36,581 nucleotides of DNA from Roseinatronobacter alkalisoli. Lineage in GTDB: Bacteria; Pseudomonadota; Alphaproteobacteria; Rhodobacterales; Rhodobacteraceae. This document shows positions 22,956 through 31,217 of this stretch, one piece after another. Within the stretch, counting starts at the first letter, position 1. Each line of letters begins with the position of its first letter. The stretch spans positions 1 to 36,581 of the forward strand of contig NZ_JAQZSM010000029.1 of the NCBI RefSeq assembly GCF_028745735.1, read 5' to 3'. The notes below the pieces were generated by a model. It was not told the DNA's origin, searched no databases, and saw nothing but the letters and a program-made list of their open reading frames with translations. The position numbers and the translations under genes are program-made.

Positions 22956-23948
22956 TCAGGCCTCGGACCACATATCCTCTGTTCTTATCCGGTTGAGCAT
23001 ATCCTGACCGGCGCGGTACCGCCGGACGTTCTCGAGGATCATGTTCAACGACCTTTCGGACCGGTCCGGCAACTTCGCCGAGAAATGCGGCGTGATGAGC
23101 AAGTTTGGCGCGTCCCAAAGCGGGTGCTCAGGCGGCAAAGGTTCCGGGGTCATCACATCGATGCCCGCACCGGCGATCTGCCCTTCGGTCAGCGCAGCAA
23201 TCAACGCGTCCTGGTCGACGACAGCACCGCGCGCAAGGTTTACAAGATAAGCGGTCTTTCTCATCCGGGCAAACTGCTCCGTCCCGATCATGTGGCGCGT
23301 CGCATCCGATAGGTTAATGACCAGCGCGACAATGTCGGACCGTTCGAGTATCTCGTCAATCCCCTCACCTCGGTCGCTGCAATACATATGGTCGACGCCT
23401 TCGGGAGGCGGCTCATCTCGGCGACGAAAGCCAAGCACCGTCATGCCGAACGCCTTCGCACGCACGGCCAGAGCCTTGCCTGTATTGCCCATGCCGATGA
23501 TCCCCATCGTGCGCCCTTTGAGCGCAAAGATTCTGTCCATGTCGGGCAGGCCACGCCATCGGTGACACTTTTGTGCTTCGTAGAATTCCGGGTACCTGGC
23601 GCACAGCATCAAAGAGAACATCATGACGTGCTCTGCCAGCGCGGGTCCCGACCGCCCGGCCGAACCGGTGACGATCAGGCCCTTTTCGAACACCTCGGGG
23701 CGAGCCGACTTGGTCAAACCCGCATGGTCGCAATGCACCCATTTCAGGTGCGGCGCGTCGATGAAGCGTTGATCGAGGTCGCTGTGCAGGATGGCGATTT
23801 CGGCCTCGGCCAGCGCGGCGGCCACGGCCGCATCGTCGCTGGTATCGACGCACAGGATTCGTCCTGGGTAAAGAGCCGCCTCGAGCCGGGACCACTGGTC
23901 GGGATCGAAGGGCAAGTTGCTTGATAGGAAGATTGCCTTATCTGTCAT
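22956..23948 (-). CDS. D-2-hydroxyacid dehydrogenase, NAD(P)-binding
   Basis: 330 residues of the D-isomer-specific 2-hydroxyacid dehydrogenase family. It shows the Rossmann motif GIIGMGNTG (149-157), catalytic Arg240 in VNLARGAVVD, Glu269 in TPEPLPPEHPLW and His288 in ITPHFS. Such enzymes interconvert 2-keto acids and D-2-hydroxy acids, for example hydroxypyruvate/glycerate or glyoxylate/glycolate. I chose the start at 23948, with GGACGG upstream; the 14-codon extension upstream is AT-rich and unlike the family. It lies first in the garR-glycerate kinase unit. A role in reducing a sugar-acid breakdown product is likely, but the substrate is not fixed. Confidence 0.88.
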   Translation of the reverse strand: MTDKAIFLSSNLPFDPDQWSRLEAALYPGRILCVDTSDDAAVAAALAEAEIAILHSDLDQRFIDAPHLKWVHCDHAGLTKSARPEVFEKGLIVTGSAGRSGPALAEHVMMFSLMLCARYPEFYEAQKCHRWRGLPDMDRIFALKGRTMGIIGMGNTGKALAVRAKAFGMTVLGFRRRDEPPPEGVDHMYCSDRGEGIDEILERSDIVALVINLSDATRHMIGTEQFARMRKTAYLVNLARGAVVDQDALIAALTEGQIAGAGIDVMTPEPLPPEHPLWDAPNLLITPHFSAKLPDRSERSLNMILENVRRYRAGQDMLNRIRTEDMWSEA

Positions 23949-23989
23949 TTGCCCGTCCTTACCATCCTTGGCGTAATTGAAGTTACACA

Positions 23990-24179
23990 CTATTTATATT
24001 TGTTTATGTATTATATTCAACAAAAAATAGTAATGGAATAAGGGAAAATCTTGTAAGCCTCTGATGTATATTCGCAAAGACGCGCATCCGATGATCCATG
24101 AAAGCTCATCGGATACGGACCTGAATTCCGCAGTGAACAACGACATGTACCCGTCAAATCGCGACGGAAAGGCGATTAA
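23990..24179. promoter_or_regulatory. AT-rich promoter region of the hydroxyacid dehydrogenase unit, with hairpin
   Basis: This gap between the dehydrogenase start and the GntR gene is strikingly AT-rich at 23990-24045. It contains TATGTATTATATTCAAC (24005-24021), similar to motifs upstream of the GntR and ABC binding-protein genes, making it a candidate operator. Further right, a 9-bp inverted repeat ATCCGATGA / TCATCGGAT with an 11-base loop (24086-24114) could act as a terminator stem for the GntR transcript, although no T-run follows, or as another binding site. Confidence 0.5.
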
Positions 24180-24899
24180 TCAGGTCGATTGCTTTCGACG
24201 TTTCCTACGCAGACGGTCAAGGAAAGTCGCCTGCGCATTGCCAAGGTGTTCCTCGATGCCACGCACCGCCGCTTCGGTTTGACCGTTCTCGACGGCTTCG
24301 ACGATGCGCCAGTGTTCGTCGGATGACCGCCGCATTTGGGCGAGGTTCAGGGGCTCGGACTTGGACAGGGCTTGAAGCCATCTGTCATGCTTTCGGATGA
24401 TCGACACAGCTTCGCTGTTGAAGTGATGATCAACCATAAGGTCATGAAACGCCACGTTCGCCTTGTGATAGGCGGCGTAATCACCCTTTTCGACTGCGGC
24501 CTCGCAGCCTTCCTGGTGTCGGCGCAACTCGGCAATGTCATCTGGGGTGGCAAACTCGACAAAGGATTTGACGATGTACGCCCAAAGTATGGCACGCAGA
24601 TCGAAGACGTTCTGCAACATGTCCTCGCTGATTTCACGAACGCTGGCACCACGATTGGGCTCGATAGTGACCAGCCCTTCGCCTTCCAGAACCTGAAGCG
24701 CCTCGCGCGCGGGATTGGTGCTCGTACCATAGCGCTCAGCGATTTCAGATACCTTGAGGCGTGCCCCGGCTGTCAGACGTCCGTCGAAGATCTCCTCCCG
24801 AATGAGATGTGCAATGCGGCTATAGCCCGGTTCGCGGACTTTCCTAGTCTTCGATAGGCTTGTTGCTTTGCCGCTCTGGCTTTTGACGACCTTGTTCAT
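24180..24899 (-). CDS. GntR-family regulator, FCD subgroup
   Basis: 239 residues. The winged helix (about 25-90) shows GYSRIAHLIREEIFDGRL, then LKVSEIAERYGTSTNPAREALQVLEGEGLV. The all-helical FCD domain follows, with the metal/ligand-binding pattern including HDLMVDHH near 155 and DEHWRIVEAV near 210. FadR-like FCD regulators commonly respond to sugar acids (UxuR, ExuR, GntR, LgoR). It lies inside the aldarate locus with its own AGGAAGAG ribosome-binding site. By location it is the likely repressor of the transporter, Udh and garR units, with a uronate or aldarate as inducer. Confidence 0.9.
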   Translation of the reverse strand: MNKVVKSQSGKATSLSKTRKVREPGYSRIAHLIREEIFDGRLTAGARLKVSEIAERYGTSTNPAREALQVLEGEGLVTIEPNRGASVREISEDMLQNVFDLRAILWAYIVKSFVEFATPDDIAELRRHQEGCEAAVEKGDYAAYHKANVAFHDLMVDHHFNSEAVSIIRKHDRWLQALSKSEPLNLAQMRRSSDEHWRIVEAVENGQTEAAVRGIEEHLGNAQATFLDRLRRKRRKQST

Positions 24900-24991
24900 C
24901 TCTCTTCCTTGTCATGCAGCGTGTGTAACCGGATGCTTAGTATATAATCAAACCTTTTTCACACACAAAACCGTCGCACCACAGGTGACCA

Positions 24992-25294
24992 TCAACAGCT
25001 GACTACCCGGTTGCGACCTACCAATGACCAGAGCGCAAGGCCGATTATCGCGACACCGCCCAACCCAGTCACAATCTCCGCACCTTGCACGACGGATTGC
25101 GTAAGCGTGATGATCATTGACCGAACGTACATGGCCTCGATGCCTAGGCCGATGGCAATTGCCAGCAGGTTCTGCAACAGCGCAAAGGCACCGATCACCC
25201 CGCCAAGGATCAGGCCGACAGCCGTGACAAAAAAGGCCCAGCAGGAATGGAATAGCAAGGCAGCGTCGTATTGCCCGGTCGTGTCATGGCGCAT
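24992..25294 (-). CDS. Small hydrophobic membrane protein of unknown function
   Basis: 100 residues starting MRHDTTGQYDAALLFHSCWA. About three membrane-spanning segments are seen (roughly 15-35, 38-57 and 68-90). The start overlaps the end of the RraA-like gene by 11 bp in another frame, a sign of translational coupling, and the downstream gap to the GntR gene is about 90 bp. I do not recognise a family. It could be a small permease subunit or an accessory protein to sugar-acid uptake. It could also be a chance frame, although the clean hydrophobic pattern and operon position argue for a gene. Confidence 0.55.
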   Translation of the reverse strand: MRHDTTGQYDAALLFHSCWAFFVTAVGLILGGVIGAFALLQNLLAIAIGLGIEAMYVRSMIITLTQSVVQGAEIVTGLGGVAIIGLALWSLVGRNRVVSC

Positions 25295-26030
25295 CTTGCT
25301 TGACCCGACGATAGAAATGGCTGTCGTCCTGCGCGGCAAGCCAAGCCTCGAAGGCGGCGCGGTGTTCGTCCTTGGTGCAGGGATACAGGCCGATGATCGT
25401 GTTGCCCTGCTCGACCTGTTCCAGCGCAAATTCCTCATAAGCCGTCATCTCGACGCACTCATCCGCGATTTCGTCTGCGATTTCGGCAGGCACGACGATT
25501 ACGCTATCGGCATCCCCAACGATGACGTCACCGGGAAAGACCGGAGCATCACCGCAGCCGATCGGTTCATTGATGGCAATGGCTTCGTTGTTGGTCAAGT
25601 TGGTCGGACTGGACGGGCGCGTGTGATAGGCCGGGATGTCCAACGCCGCAACGTTCATCGCATCCCGAAACCCGCCATCGGTGATGACCCCGGCTGCACC
25701 ACGCTTCATCAATCGGGTGATTAGAATATCCCCGGCAGAGGCCGCGTCGGCTTGCTTGCGACTGTCCATGACAAGGACATGGCCTTCGGGGCAAGTCTCG
25801 ATCGCGACTCGCTGCTTGTGATCGGGGTTGCGAAATACTTCGATCCCGTTGCGGTCCTCCCGCGCCGGCATATAGCGCAGGGTGAAGGCTGGGCCGACCA
25901 TGTTCGCGCCCTTCCAGCCGATCGGATACGCCCTTTGGATCACCTGATGGCGTAACCCGCGCTTGTACAGCGCCGTTGCGATGGTCGCGACGGAAACATG
26001 CTGAAACTTGACTTTGGTGCTCTCTTTCAT
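25284..26030 (-). CDS. RraA-family protein, candidate pyruvate-forming aldolase
   Basis: 248 residues of the RraA/HMG-aldolase fold. The metal- and pyruvate-site signature GVITDGGFRD (114-123, with Arg122 and Asp123) is intact, as is GDADSVIVVP (172-181). The family includes RNase E regulators, but also class II 4-hydroxy-4-methyl-2-oxoglutarate/4-carboxy-4-hydroxy-2-oxoadipate aldolases that release pyruvate. Here the gene lies directly downstream of the lactonase and dehydratase of an aldarate route, and garR and glycerate kinase follow. This suggests cleavage of a deoxy-keto-aldarate into pyruvate and tartronate semialdehyde. The family call is secure; the aldolase role is inference. Confidence 0.85.
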   Translation of the reverse strand: MKESTKVKFQHVSVATIATALYKRGLRHQVIQRAYPIGWKGANMVGPAFTLRYMPAREDRNGIEVFRNPDHKQRVAIETCPEGHVLVMDSRKQADAASAGDILITRLMKRGAAGVITDGGFRDAMNVAALDIPAYHTRPSSPTNLTNNEAIAINEPIGCGDAPVFPGDVIVGDADSVIVVPAEIADEIADECVEMTAYEEFALEQVEQGNTIIGLYPCTKDEHRAAFEAWLAAQDDSHFYRRVKQDAP

Positions 26031-26058
26031 AAACAGATCCTTTATGTCGTTTGGTAGG

Positions 26059-27084
26059 TCAAAGCGCCAATACCCAGCTTGGCACCGCGCCTATCTTGAG
26101 TCGGCTTGTAACGTTGGGCTGGCCGTCGCGGCCGATACGGTAGGTCCAGACCTCACCGCTCTTTTCTCCAAGTGCGATCAGATGTTTTCCCGTGCGGCTG
26201 AGGCCAAAGGCGGACGGACAGTCTGGCCCCGCCACGATGCCGCCTAGACGCATTTCGCCCTCCGCGTCGAGGCTGTAGGTGAAGATCTGCGACGTAGTGC
26301 GCTCGGACGCGTAGAGTTGGGTTTCATCCGCCGCAAGCCGCAGTTCGGCGGCCCAGGCCGTGTCTGCCTCCGACAGCAGCGTGACACTCTGGCGGACAGA
26401 TAGGGCACCGGTTCTGCCATCGACGTTGAGGCAGGTCAGCAGCCCCTTGAATTCCGACAACAGGTAGGCCCGGGTTCCATCCGAAGTAAACCGGATGTGG
26501 CGAGGCCCCGATCCAGCGAGCAGATTGAGGCGGGACAGCATTTCAAGATAGCCGCGAATTGCGTCGAACCTGTAGCATTGTACGAAGTCACCGCGCAGGC
26601 TGGTGGCATAGACAAGCCCGTTGGGCGCTGGCATCACGCAATGGGCCTTGAACGCCTTCTGCGTCAGAATGGGGTCTCCTGCGCACCCGTTGTCGTCGAT
26701 CGGGCAGACTGCGATCACACTGCCGGTATTCGAGGAGGTCAGAATGCTCTGGCCGCAGGACGACAGCGTCAGGTAACACATGCTGGCCGGCAGGTGGGTG
26801 CTTCCGAGGCAGTTCAGGCGGCGTGCCGCGCGATCCAGAGCAAAACTGAAGAGGCGGAACTTATCGCCCCTCCACGCCAAATAGATCCGCTCCCCATCTG
26901 CGCTAGCAGCCATCGGGACGCCCCTGCATGCGCCCTCGGCCCCCGGCAAGGGTTGCTCGTCGATGGTTTCGAGGCTTCCCGTCGCCGGATCCAAAATACA
27001 AAGCGCAATCGCCGCCTGACCAGCGAGGGCCACCAGGACGAGGTCACCGCGCGCGGTCAGGAGGCTTTCCGCTGCCCGTTCCAT
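26059..27084 (-). CDS. Beta-propeller lactonase (6-phosphogluconolactonase-like)
   Basis: 341 residues matching the seven-bladed propeller lactonase family: repeated blades with the SGPRHIRFTSDGTRAYLLSE segment (about 190-210), LRLAADETQLYASER, and FGLSRTGKHLIALGEKSGEV near the end. No signal peptide is seen, so it is cytoplasmic. It starts 6 bp after the dehydratase stop, so the two are tightly coupled. A uronate dehydrogenase makes an aldarolactone, and this enzyme is the likely hydrolase that opens it to the aldarate. Propeller lactonases elsewhere act on 6-phosphogluconolactone or muconolactone; the exact substrate is inferred from context. Confidence 0.82.
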   Translation of the reverse strand: MERAAESLLTARGDLVLVALAGQAAIALCILDPATGSLETIDEQPLPGAEGACRGVPMAASADGERIYLAWRGDKFRLFSFALDRAARRLNCLGSTHLPASMCYLTLSSCGQSILTSSNTGSVIAVCPIDDNGCAGDPILTQKAFKAHCVMPAPNGLVYATSLRGDFVQCYRFDAIRGYLEMLSRLNLLAGSGPRHIRFTSDGTRAYLLSEFKGLLTCLNVDGRTGALSVRQSVTLLSEADTAWAAELRLAADETQLYASERTTSQIFTYSLDAEGEMRLGGIVAGPDCPSAFGLSRTGKHLIALGEKSGEVWTYRIGRDGQPNVTSRLKIGAVPSWVLAL

Positions 27085-27090
27085 CTTGCC

Positions 27091-28299
27091 TTAGGCCTCC
27101 TCGGTCCGTTTGAGACGCAGCCGAGACCGACGGCGCAGACGTGGTTGGAAATACACACATTCGCCAAAGGTGCCCGGCTCGTAGGCCCCTTCGTTCTGCG
27201 GCATCTCCGCGACGTTGCGGCTGCTGGGATACTTCTCGATTTCTTCTTCTACCAGCTCTACCCCCAATCCCGGAGCGGTAGGAACGGGCAATGCGCCATT
27301 CTCGGCCTTCAGCATCGGCGTCACGACCTCGTAGCGCCCGTTCCAGTCAATCTCGACCCGTTCCAGCATCAGAATATTGGGGATGGTTGCCATGACATGA
27401 AGGGCCGCGAATTCCGCCACCGGCCCCAAAGAGCCGGAATGCGGTGCCATGGTGATGAAGTGGGATTCCGCCATCGCGGCCATTTTGCGCATCTGGGTGA
27501 TCCCGCCTGCTCGGCCAGTGTCTGGCTGGATCACATCCACGAGGTCACGCTCGATATAAGGTCGGATGCCCCAGAGCGTGCTGACGCGCTCTCCCGCCGC
27601 CAAGGGAATGTCCAATGCATTGCGCACACGCTGCAACACATCAAGGTTCTCGGGCGCAACCGGATCTTCGTAGAACAGCAGGTCCAGCTTCTCGAGTTCC
27701 CGCCCCACGGCGATGGCGTCGGCAGCGGTCATCCAGGATGGACCATGCGCATCGACCATAACGTCGATCTCATCTCCAACCGTATCACGGATCGACGCAA
27801 CGAGATCTATGTCCACGGCACCGGTAAAGCCCACCTTCACCGCGCTGTAGCCGCGCGAAACCAGTGCGCGCGCTCGCTCGGGCGTTTTGGCATGGCCATA
27901 GACCGGGATGGTACTACGAAACTGACCACCTAGTAGGTTCCAAACCGGCTGCCCAAGGGCCTTGCCCTTGATGTCCCAGAGCGCCATTTCGATACCCGTC
28001 AACGCGCCACCACCGACCGTGCCGGTCATGCCGTGTCCCATGGTGGCTATATAAAGCCGGTACCAAAGCCGGTCGATGTCGCGTGGGTCTTCCCCTATTA
28101 GGACCGTGGTAAGGTCCTGCACGGCCTGCTCGACCACGCGGGGCCAGCCCGAGCATTCTCCAATGCCATAAATGCCTTCGTCGGTCTCGATCTTCAGGAA
28201 CAGCCAGTTGCGCGACCCGCGAAAGGACCCGTCCGCCTTGGACAGGCCAGGTCGGGGCCCGACCTGCATTAGGTATGTCTTGATGTCAGTTATCTTCAC
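27091..28299 (-). CDS. Enolase-superfamily acid-sugar dehydratase (mandelate racemase/MLE family)
   Basis: 402 residues. Metal ligands are Asp183 (MVDAHG), Glu211 (YEDP) and Glu237 (AAGER); His185 in the DxH motif and His287 in MAPHSGSLGP are likely acid/base residues. This D-x-H pattern is that of the D-galactonate dehydratase-like group, not the KxK type (galactarolactone cycloisomerase, mandelate racemase). It removes water from an aldonate or aldarate to give a 3-deoxy-2-keto acid. The C-terminus carries an unusual Arg-rich tail (RLRRRSRLRLKR, 387-398). It lies 9 bp after the ABC ATPase gene and just ahead of the lactonase. An aldarate substrate fits the neighbourhood best; galactonate-type cannot be excluded. 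Confidence 0.87.
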   Translation of the reverse strand: MKITDIKTYLMQVGPRPGLSKADGSFRGSRNWLFLKIETDEGIYGIGECSGWPRVVEQAVQDLTTVLIGEDPRDIDRLWYRLYIATMGHGMTGTVGGGALTGIEMALWDIKGKALGQPVWNLLGGQFRSTIPVYGHAKTPERARALVSRGYSAVKVGFTGAVDIDLVASIRDTVGDEIDVMVDAHGPSWMTAADAIAVGRELEKLDLLFYEDPVAPENLDVLQRVRNALDIPLAAGERVSTLWGIRPYIERDLVDVIQPDTGRAGGITQMRKMAAMAESHFITMAPHSGSLGPVAEFAALHVMATIPNILMLERVEIDWNGRYEVVTPMLKAENGALPVPTAPGLGVELVEEEIEKYPSSRNVAEMPQNEGAYEPGTFGECVYFQPRLRRRSRLRLKRTEEA

Positions 28300-28308
28300 G
28301 GGAGGTCC

Positions 28309-30063
28309 TCAGGTGGCTTCTTGGTAGCGGACGCGCTGTTTCTGGCCGCGCACACGCGGATCGGCCACGGGCACGGCAGAGAGCAGCGATTGCGTGTAGG
28401 CGTGCTGTGGCTTTTGACAGACGGTTTCCGTGTCACCAGTTTCGACGATCTGTCCACGATACATAACGGCGATCCGGTCGCAGAAATAGCGGATCACAGC
28501 GATGTCATGGCTGATCAGGATGAAACTAAGATCGAACCGTTTTTGCAGATCAAGCAGCAGATCGAGCACCTGCGTCCTGATGCTGACGTCCAGCGCCGAG
28601 GTTGCCTCATCCGCGATAATGACCCGCGGGTTCGGCGCAATTGCGCGGGCGATGGACACGCGCTGTCGTTGTCCGCCCGAAAAGGCATGCGGGTAGCGCA
28701 TGTAGGCAGATGCGGGCAGCCCCACAAGTTCCAGCAGTTCGTGCACACGGTCGCGGATTTGTTGGCCGGTCAGCTTGCCCTCGACAACCAGCGGTTCACC
28801 GATGATCTGGCCAATCGTCATGCGCGGGTTGAGCGAGGAGAACGGGTCCTGGAATACGGTCCGGATATCGCGCCACGGCTCCGCAAGCTGGTCTTCCGTC
28901 AGACCCGCAATGTCGCGCTCCTGCCCGGCCTCATTGGTGTATAGGACCCTCCCATCCGTGACTTCGTAGACACGTTGCAGGCAACGGCCCAGTGTTGTCT
29001 TTCCGGAGCCGCTTTCGCCGACAACACCGAGGTTTTCACCCTTGCGTAGTTCCAGATTGGCCGTGTTGACCGCCTTGAAGCCTTTCACCTCGCCGCCGAA
29101 CCATCTCTTGCCAGAGCCAAAAACCTTGGTGATTCCGTCCGACACAAGGATAGGCTCGCCGATCGCCCGGGTTTCACGCATCTCCAGACGCCGCGCCGAA
29201 GGATGGTCGAGTTCCCGCACAGAGTTCAGCAGACGCTGAGTGTAGGGATGCTGCGGCTTCTCGAAAATTTCGTAAACGTCGCCGGTCTCGACCACCTTGC
29301 CGAAGCGCATCACCGCGATCTCATCCGCGATTTCCGCCACTACTCCCATGTCATGGGTGATGAACATGACAGCCATGTCGCTTTCGTCCTGGATTGAACG
29401 GATCAGGTCGAGGATCTCGGCCTGAATGGTTACGTCGAGCGCCGTCGTCGGTTCGTCCGCGATTAGCACGGTCGGGTTGCAGGCCAGCGCCATGGCAATC
29501 ATCGCCCGCTGCCGCATCCCGCCAGAAAACTCAAAGGGGAATTGGTCGATGGCCTTACCGGGGTTGGGAATTTCCACCTTGCGCAGCAATTCGAGTGTAC
29601 GTTCTCGTGCCTCCTTCTTCGAGACAGCCTCGTGCAGTCGGATCGCTTCGCCGACTTGATCACCGATCCGGTGCACCGGCGACAGAGAACTCATCGGCTC
29701 TTGGAAGATCATGGCGATATCGCGGCCACGCAAGTTGCGGATAGCCTTCGACTTGGGATCAAGCTGCAACAGGTCGATCGTTTCGTCAAAATCGCTACCG
29801 CGCGCCGTGCGATGTCGGTGGAGCAGCGCCTGCCCCCCCGTTACACGTCCAGGCGGGTCGACGATTTGTAGGATCGAGCGCGACATCACGCTTTTTCCGG
29901 ATCCGCTTTCGCCGACGACACAAAGCGTCTTGCCGGCATGCAGTTCCAGCGACACGTCATCCACGGCGCGGAAGGTGCCGCGTTGCGTCACAAACTCGGT
30001 GATCAGGTTCCTGAGTTCCAGAACGGTGCTATTGGTCGCGGCGGTCTTGGCCATTGCTGTCAT
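28309..30063 (-). CDS. Opp/Dpp-type ABC transporter ATP-binding protein, fused DppD-DppF
   Basis: 584 residues with two complete ATPase domains in one chain. Domain 1 has Walker A GESGSGKS (51-58), FSGGMRQR, and Walker B VLIADEPTTALD. Domain 2 has GESGSGKT (about 350), FSGGQRQR, and VIIADEATSALD. An OppD-like C-terminal extension follows each domain. It energises the permeases encoded immediately upstream, whose stop codon overlaps its ATG (ATGA). Fused ATPases of this type serve peptide, nickel and also oligosaccharide or sugar-acid uptake systems. The context here argues for a sugar-acid substrate. Confidence 0.92.
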   Translation of the reverse strand: MTAMAKTAATNSTVLELRNLITEFVTQRGTFRAVDDVSLELHAGKTLCVVGESGSGKSVMSRSILQIVDPPGRVTGGQALLHRHRTARGSDFDETIDLLQLDPKSKAIRNLRGRDIAMIFQEPMSSLSPVHRIGDQVGEAIRLHEAVSKKEARERTLELLRKVEIPNPGKAIDQFPFEFSGGMRQRAMIAMALACNPTVLIADEPTTALDVTIQAEILDLIRSIQDESDMAVMFITHDMGVVAEIADEIAVMRFGKVVETGDVYEIFEKPQHPYTQRLLNSVRELDHPSARRLEMRETRAIGEPILVSDGITKVFGSGKRWFGGEVKGFKAVNTANLELRKGENLGVVGESGSGKTTLGRCLQRVYEVTDGRVLYTNEAGQERDIAGLTEDQLAEPWRDIRTVFQDPFSSLNPRMTIGQIIGEPLVVEGKLTGQQIRDRVHELLELVGLPASAYMRYPHAFSGGQRQRVSIARAIAPNPRVIIADEATSALDVSIRTQVLDLLLDLQKRFDLSFILISHDIAVIRYFCDRIAVMYRGQIVETGDTETVCQKPQHAYTQSLLSAVPVADPRVRGQKQRVRYQEAT

Positions 30064-31217
30064 TGGTGGGTATCCTGTGCATAGGGATCGGCCGCATCCC
30101 GCAAACCGTCACCGAGGAAGTTCAGGGCGAGTACAGCCAGAAAGACGGCCCCGCCCGGAATGAAGAGCCAAGGAGCTTGGGCGATCGAGCGCACGTTCTG
30201 TGCCTCCTTCAGTAAAACGCCCCACGAGATAATCGGCGGCGTCAGGCCAAGTCCGAGGAACGACAACGACGTCTCGGCAATGATCATCACCGGGATCGCC
30301 AGCGTGACCGACGCAATGATGTGGCTAACCATCGACGGCATCATATGGCGAAAGATTACACGTTTGCGCGAACAGCCATCCAGCCTCGCCGCGGTGACGA
30401 AGTCTTCGGTCCGCAGCGCCAGGAAGCGGCCCCGGACCACTCTCGCAAGTTCAGTCCATGCAACCAGCGAGAGGATGACCGTGATCGCAAAGTAGCGCGT
30501 CAGCGGTGACCAGTCTTGCGGCAACGCGGCGCTCATGCCCAGCCAGATGGGAATCGTCGGCAGAGAGATCACCAGCTCGACGATCCTCTGGATGATCATG
30601 TCGACCCGACCGCCGTAAAAACCAGAAACGCCACCGAGTATCAGGCCCAATGCAAGGCTAAGCGTCACACCAACCAAGCCGATGGACATGGAAATCCGCG
30701 TGCCATAGATCGTCCGGCTGAGCATGTCGCGCCCCAGTCTATCCGCACCGAACATGTAGAACCGTTCGCTGGGGTCTGCGGTCGTCAGGAAGTGACGATC
30801 CATCGGGATCACTCCCCACAGCCTGTAGGGATCACCCTTGCCGAAGAATTGAAGGTAAATCTTCTCGTCGGGGTTCACTATGTAGGTGGTCTTGAGCGTG
30901 AACTTGTCCCTCTCCGCCGTCAGCGAGCGGACGTGCGGCCGGACCGACCAGCCGCCGTCATCATGCCGGTCTATGAAACGGATCATCTGTGGCGGATGGT
31001 AGACGTCTGCCGCAGAGGTCGCATTCGGATTGAACGGAGCTAGGAATTCGGAGAACGCGGCCACGACGTAGAGCATCAGAACGATGATTGCACCGGTCAT
31101 CGCCAGGCGGTGCCTGCGGAACGCGATCCAGATCAGGCTCCACTGAGACGCAAAGTCCTGGGGCGATTGTACGAGCGCGCGTGGGTCTGTTTCTGTCTTG
31201 GAATTCATGGGCATCAC
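30060..31217 (-). CDS. ABC transporter permease, DppC/OppC type
   Basis: 385 residues. The N-terminal cytoplasmic stretch is followed by a membrane anchor (AMTGAIIVLMLYVVAAFSEF, about 39-58), a large extracytoplasmic domain of about 120 residues (to ~180), and then the five-helix permease core. The core contains the binding-protein-dependent signature ELARVVRGRFLALRTEDFVTAARLDG. The large insert is seen in the oligosaccharide-type branch of this family more than in simple dipeptide permeases. Both gene ends overlap their neighbours by 4 bp (ATGA), showing one transcript. It forms the membrane channel with the DppB-like protein. Confidence 0.9.
   Translation of the reverse strand: MMPMNSKTETDPRALVQSPQDFASQWSLIWIAFRRHRLAMTGAIIVLMLYVVAAFSEFLAPFNPNATSAADVYHPPQMIRFIDRHDDGGWSVRPHVRSLTAERDKFTLKTTYIVNPDEKIYLQFFGKGDPYRLWGVIPMDRHFLTTADPSERFYMFGADRLGRDMLSRTIYGTRISMSIGLVGVTLSLALGLILGGVSGFYGGRVDMIIQRIVELVISLPTIPIWLGMSAALPQDWSPLTRYFAITVILSLVAWTELARVVRGRFLALRTEDFVTAARLDGCSRKRVIFRHMMPSMVSHIIASVTLAIPVMIIAETSLSFLGLGLTPPIISWGVLLKEAQNVRSIAQAPWLFIPGGAVFLAVLALNFLGDGLRDAADPYAQDTHQ

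Noticed and set aside
24086-24114. Rho-independent terminator after the GntR gene
   Set aside because: The stem is good, but no T-run follows on either strand, so it is reported only as an inverted repeat.
26497-27933. Long plus-strand reading frame of 478 codons
   Set aside because: It runs antisense over the lactonase and dehydratase genes, both with clear family motifs. Its translation has no recognisable domain and is a product of GC-rich third positions.
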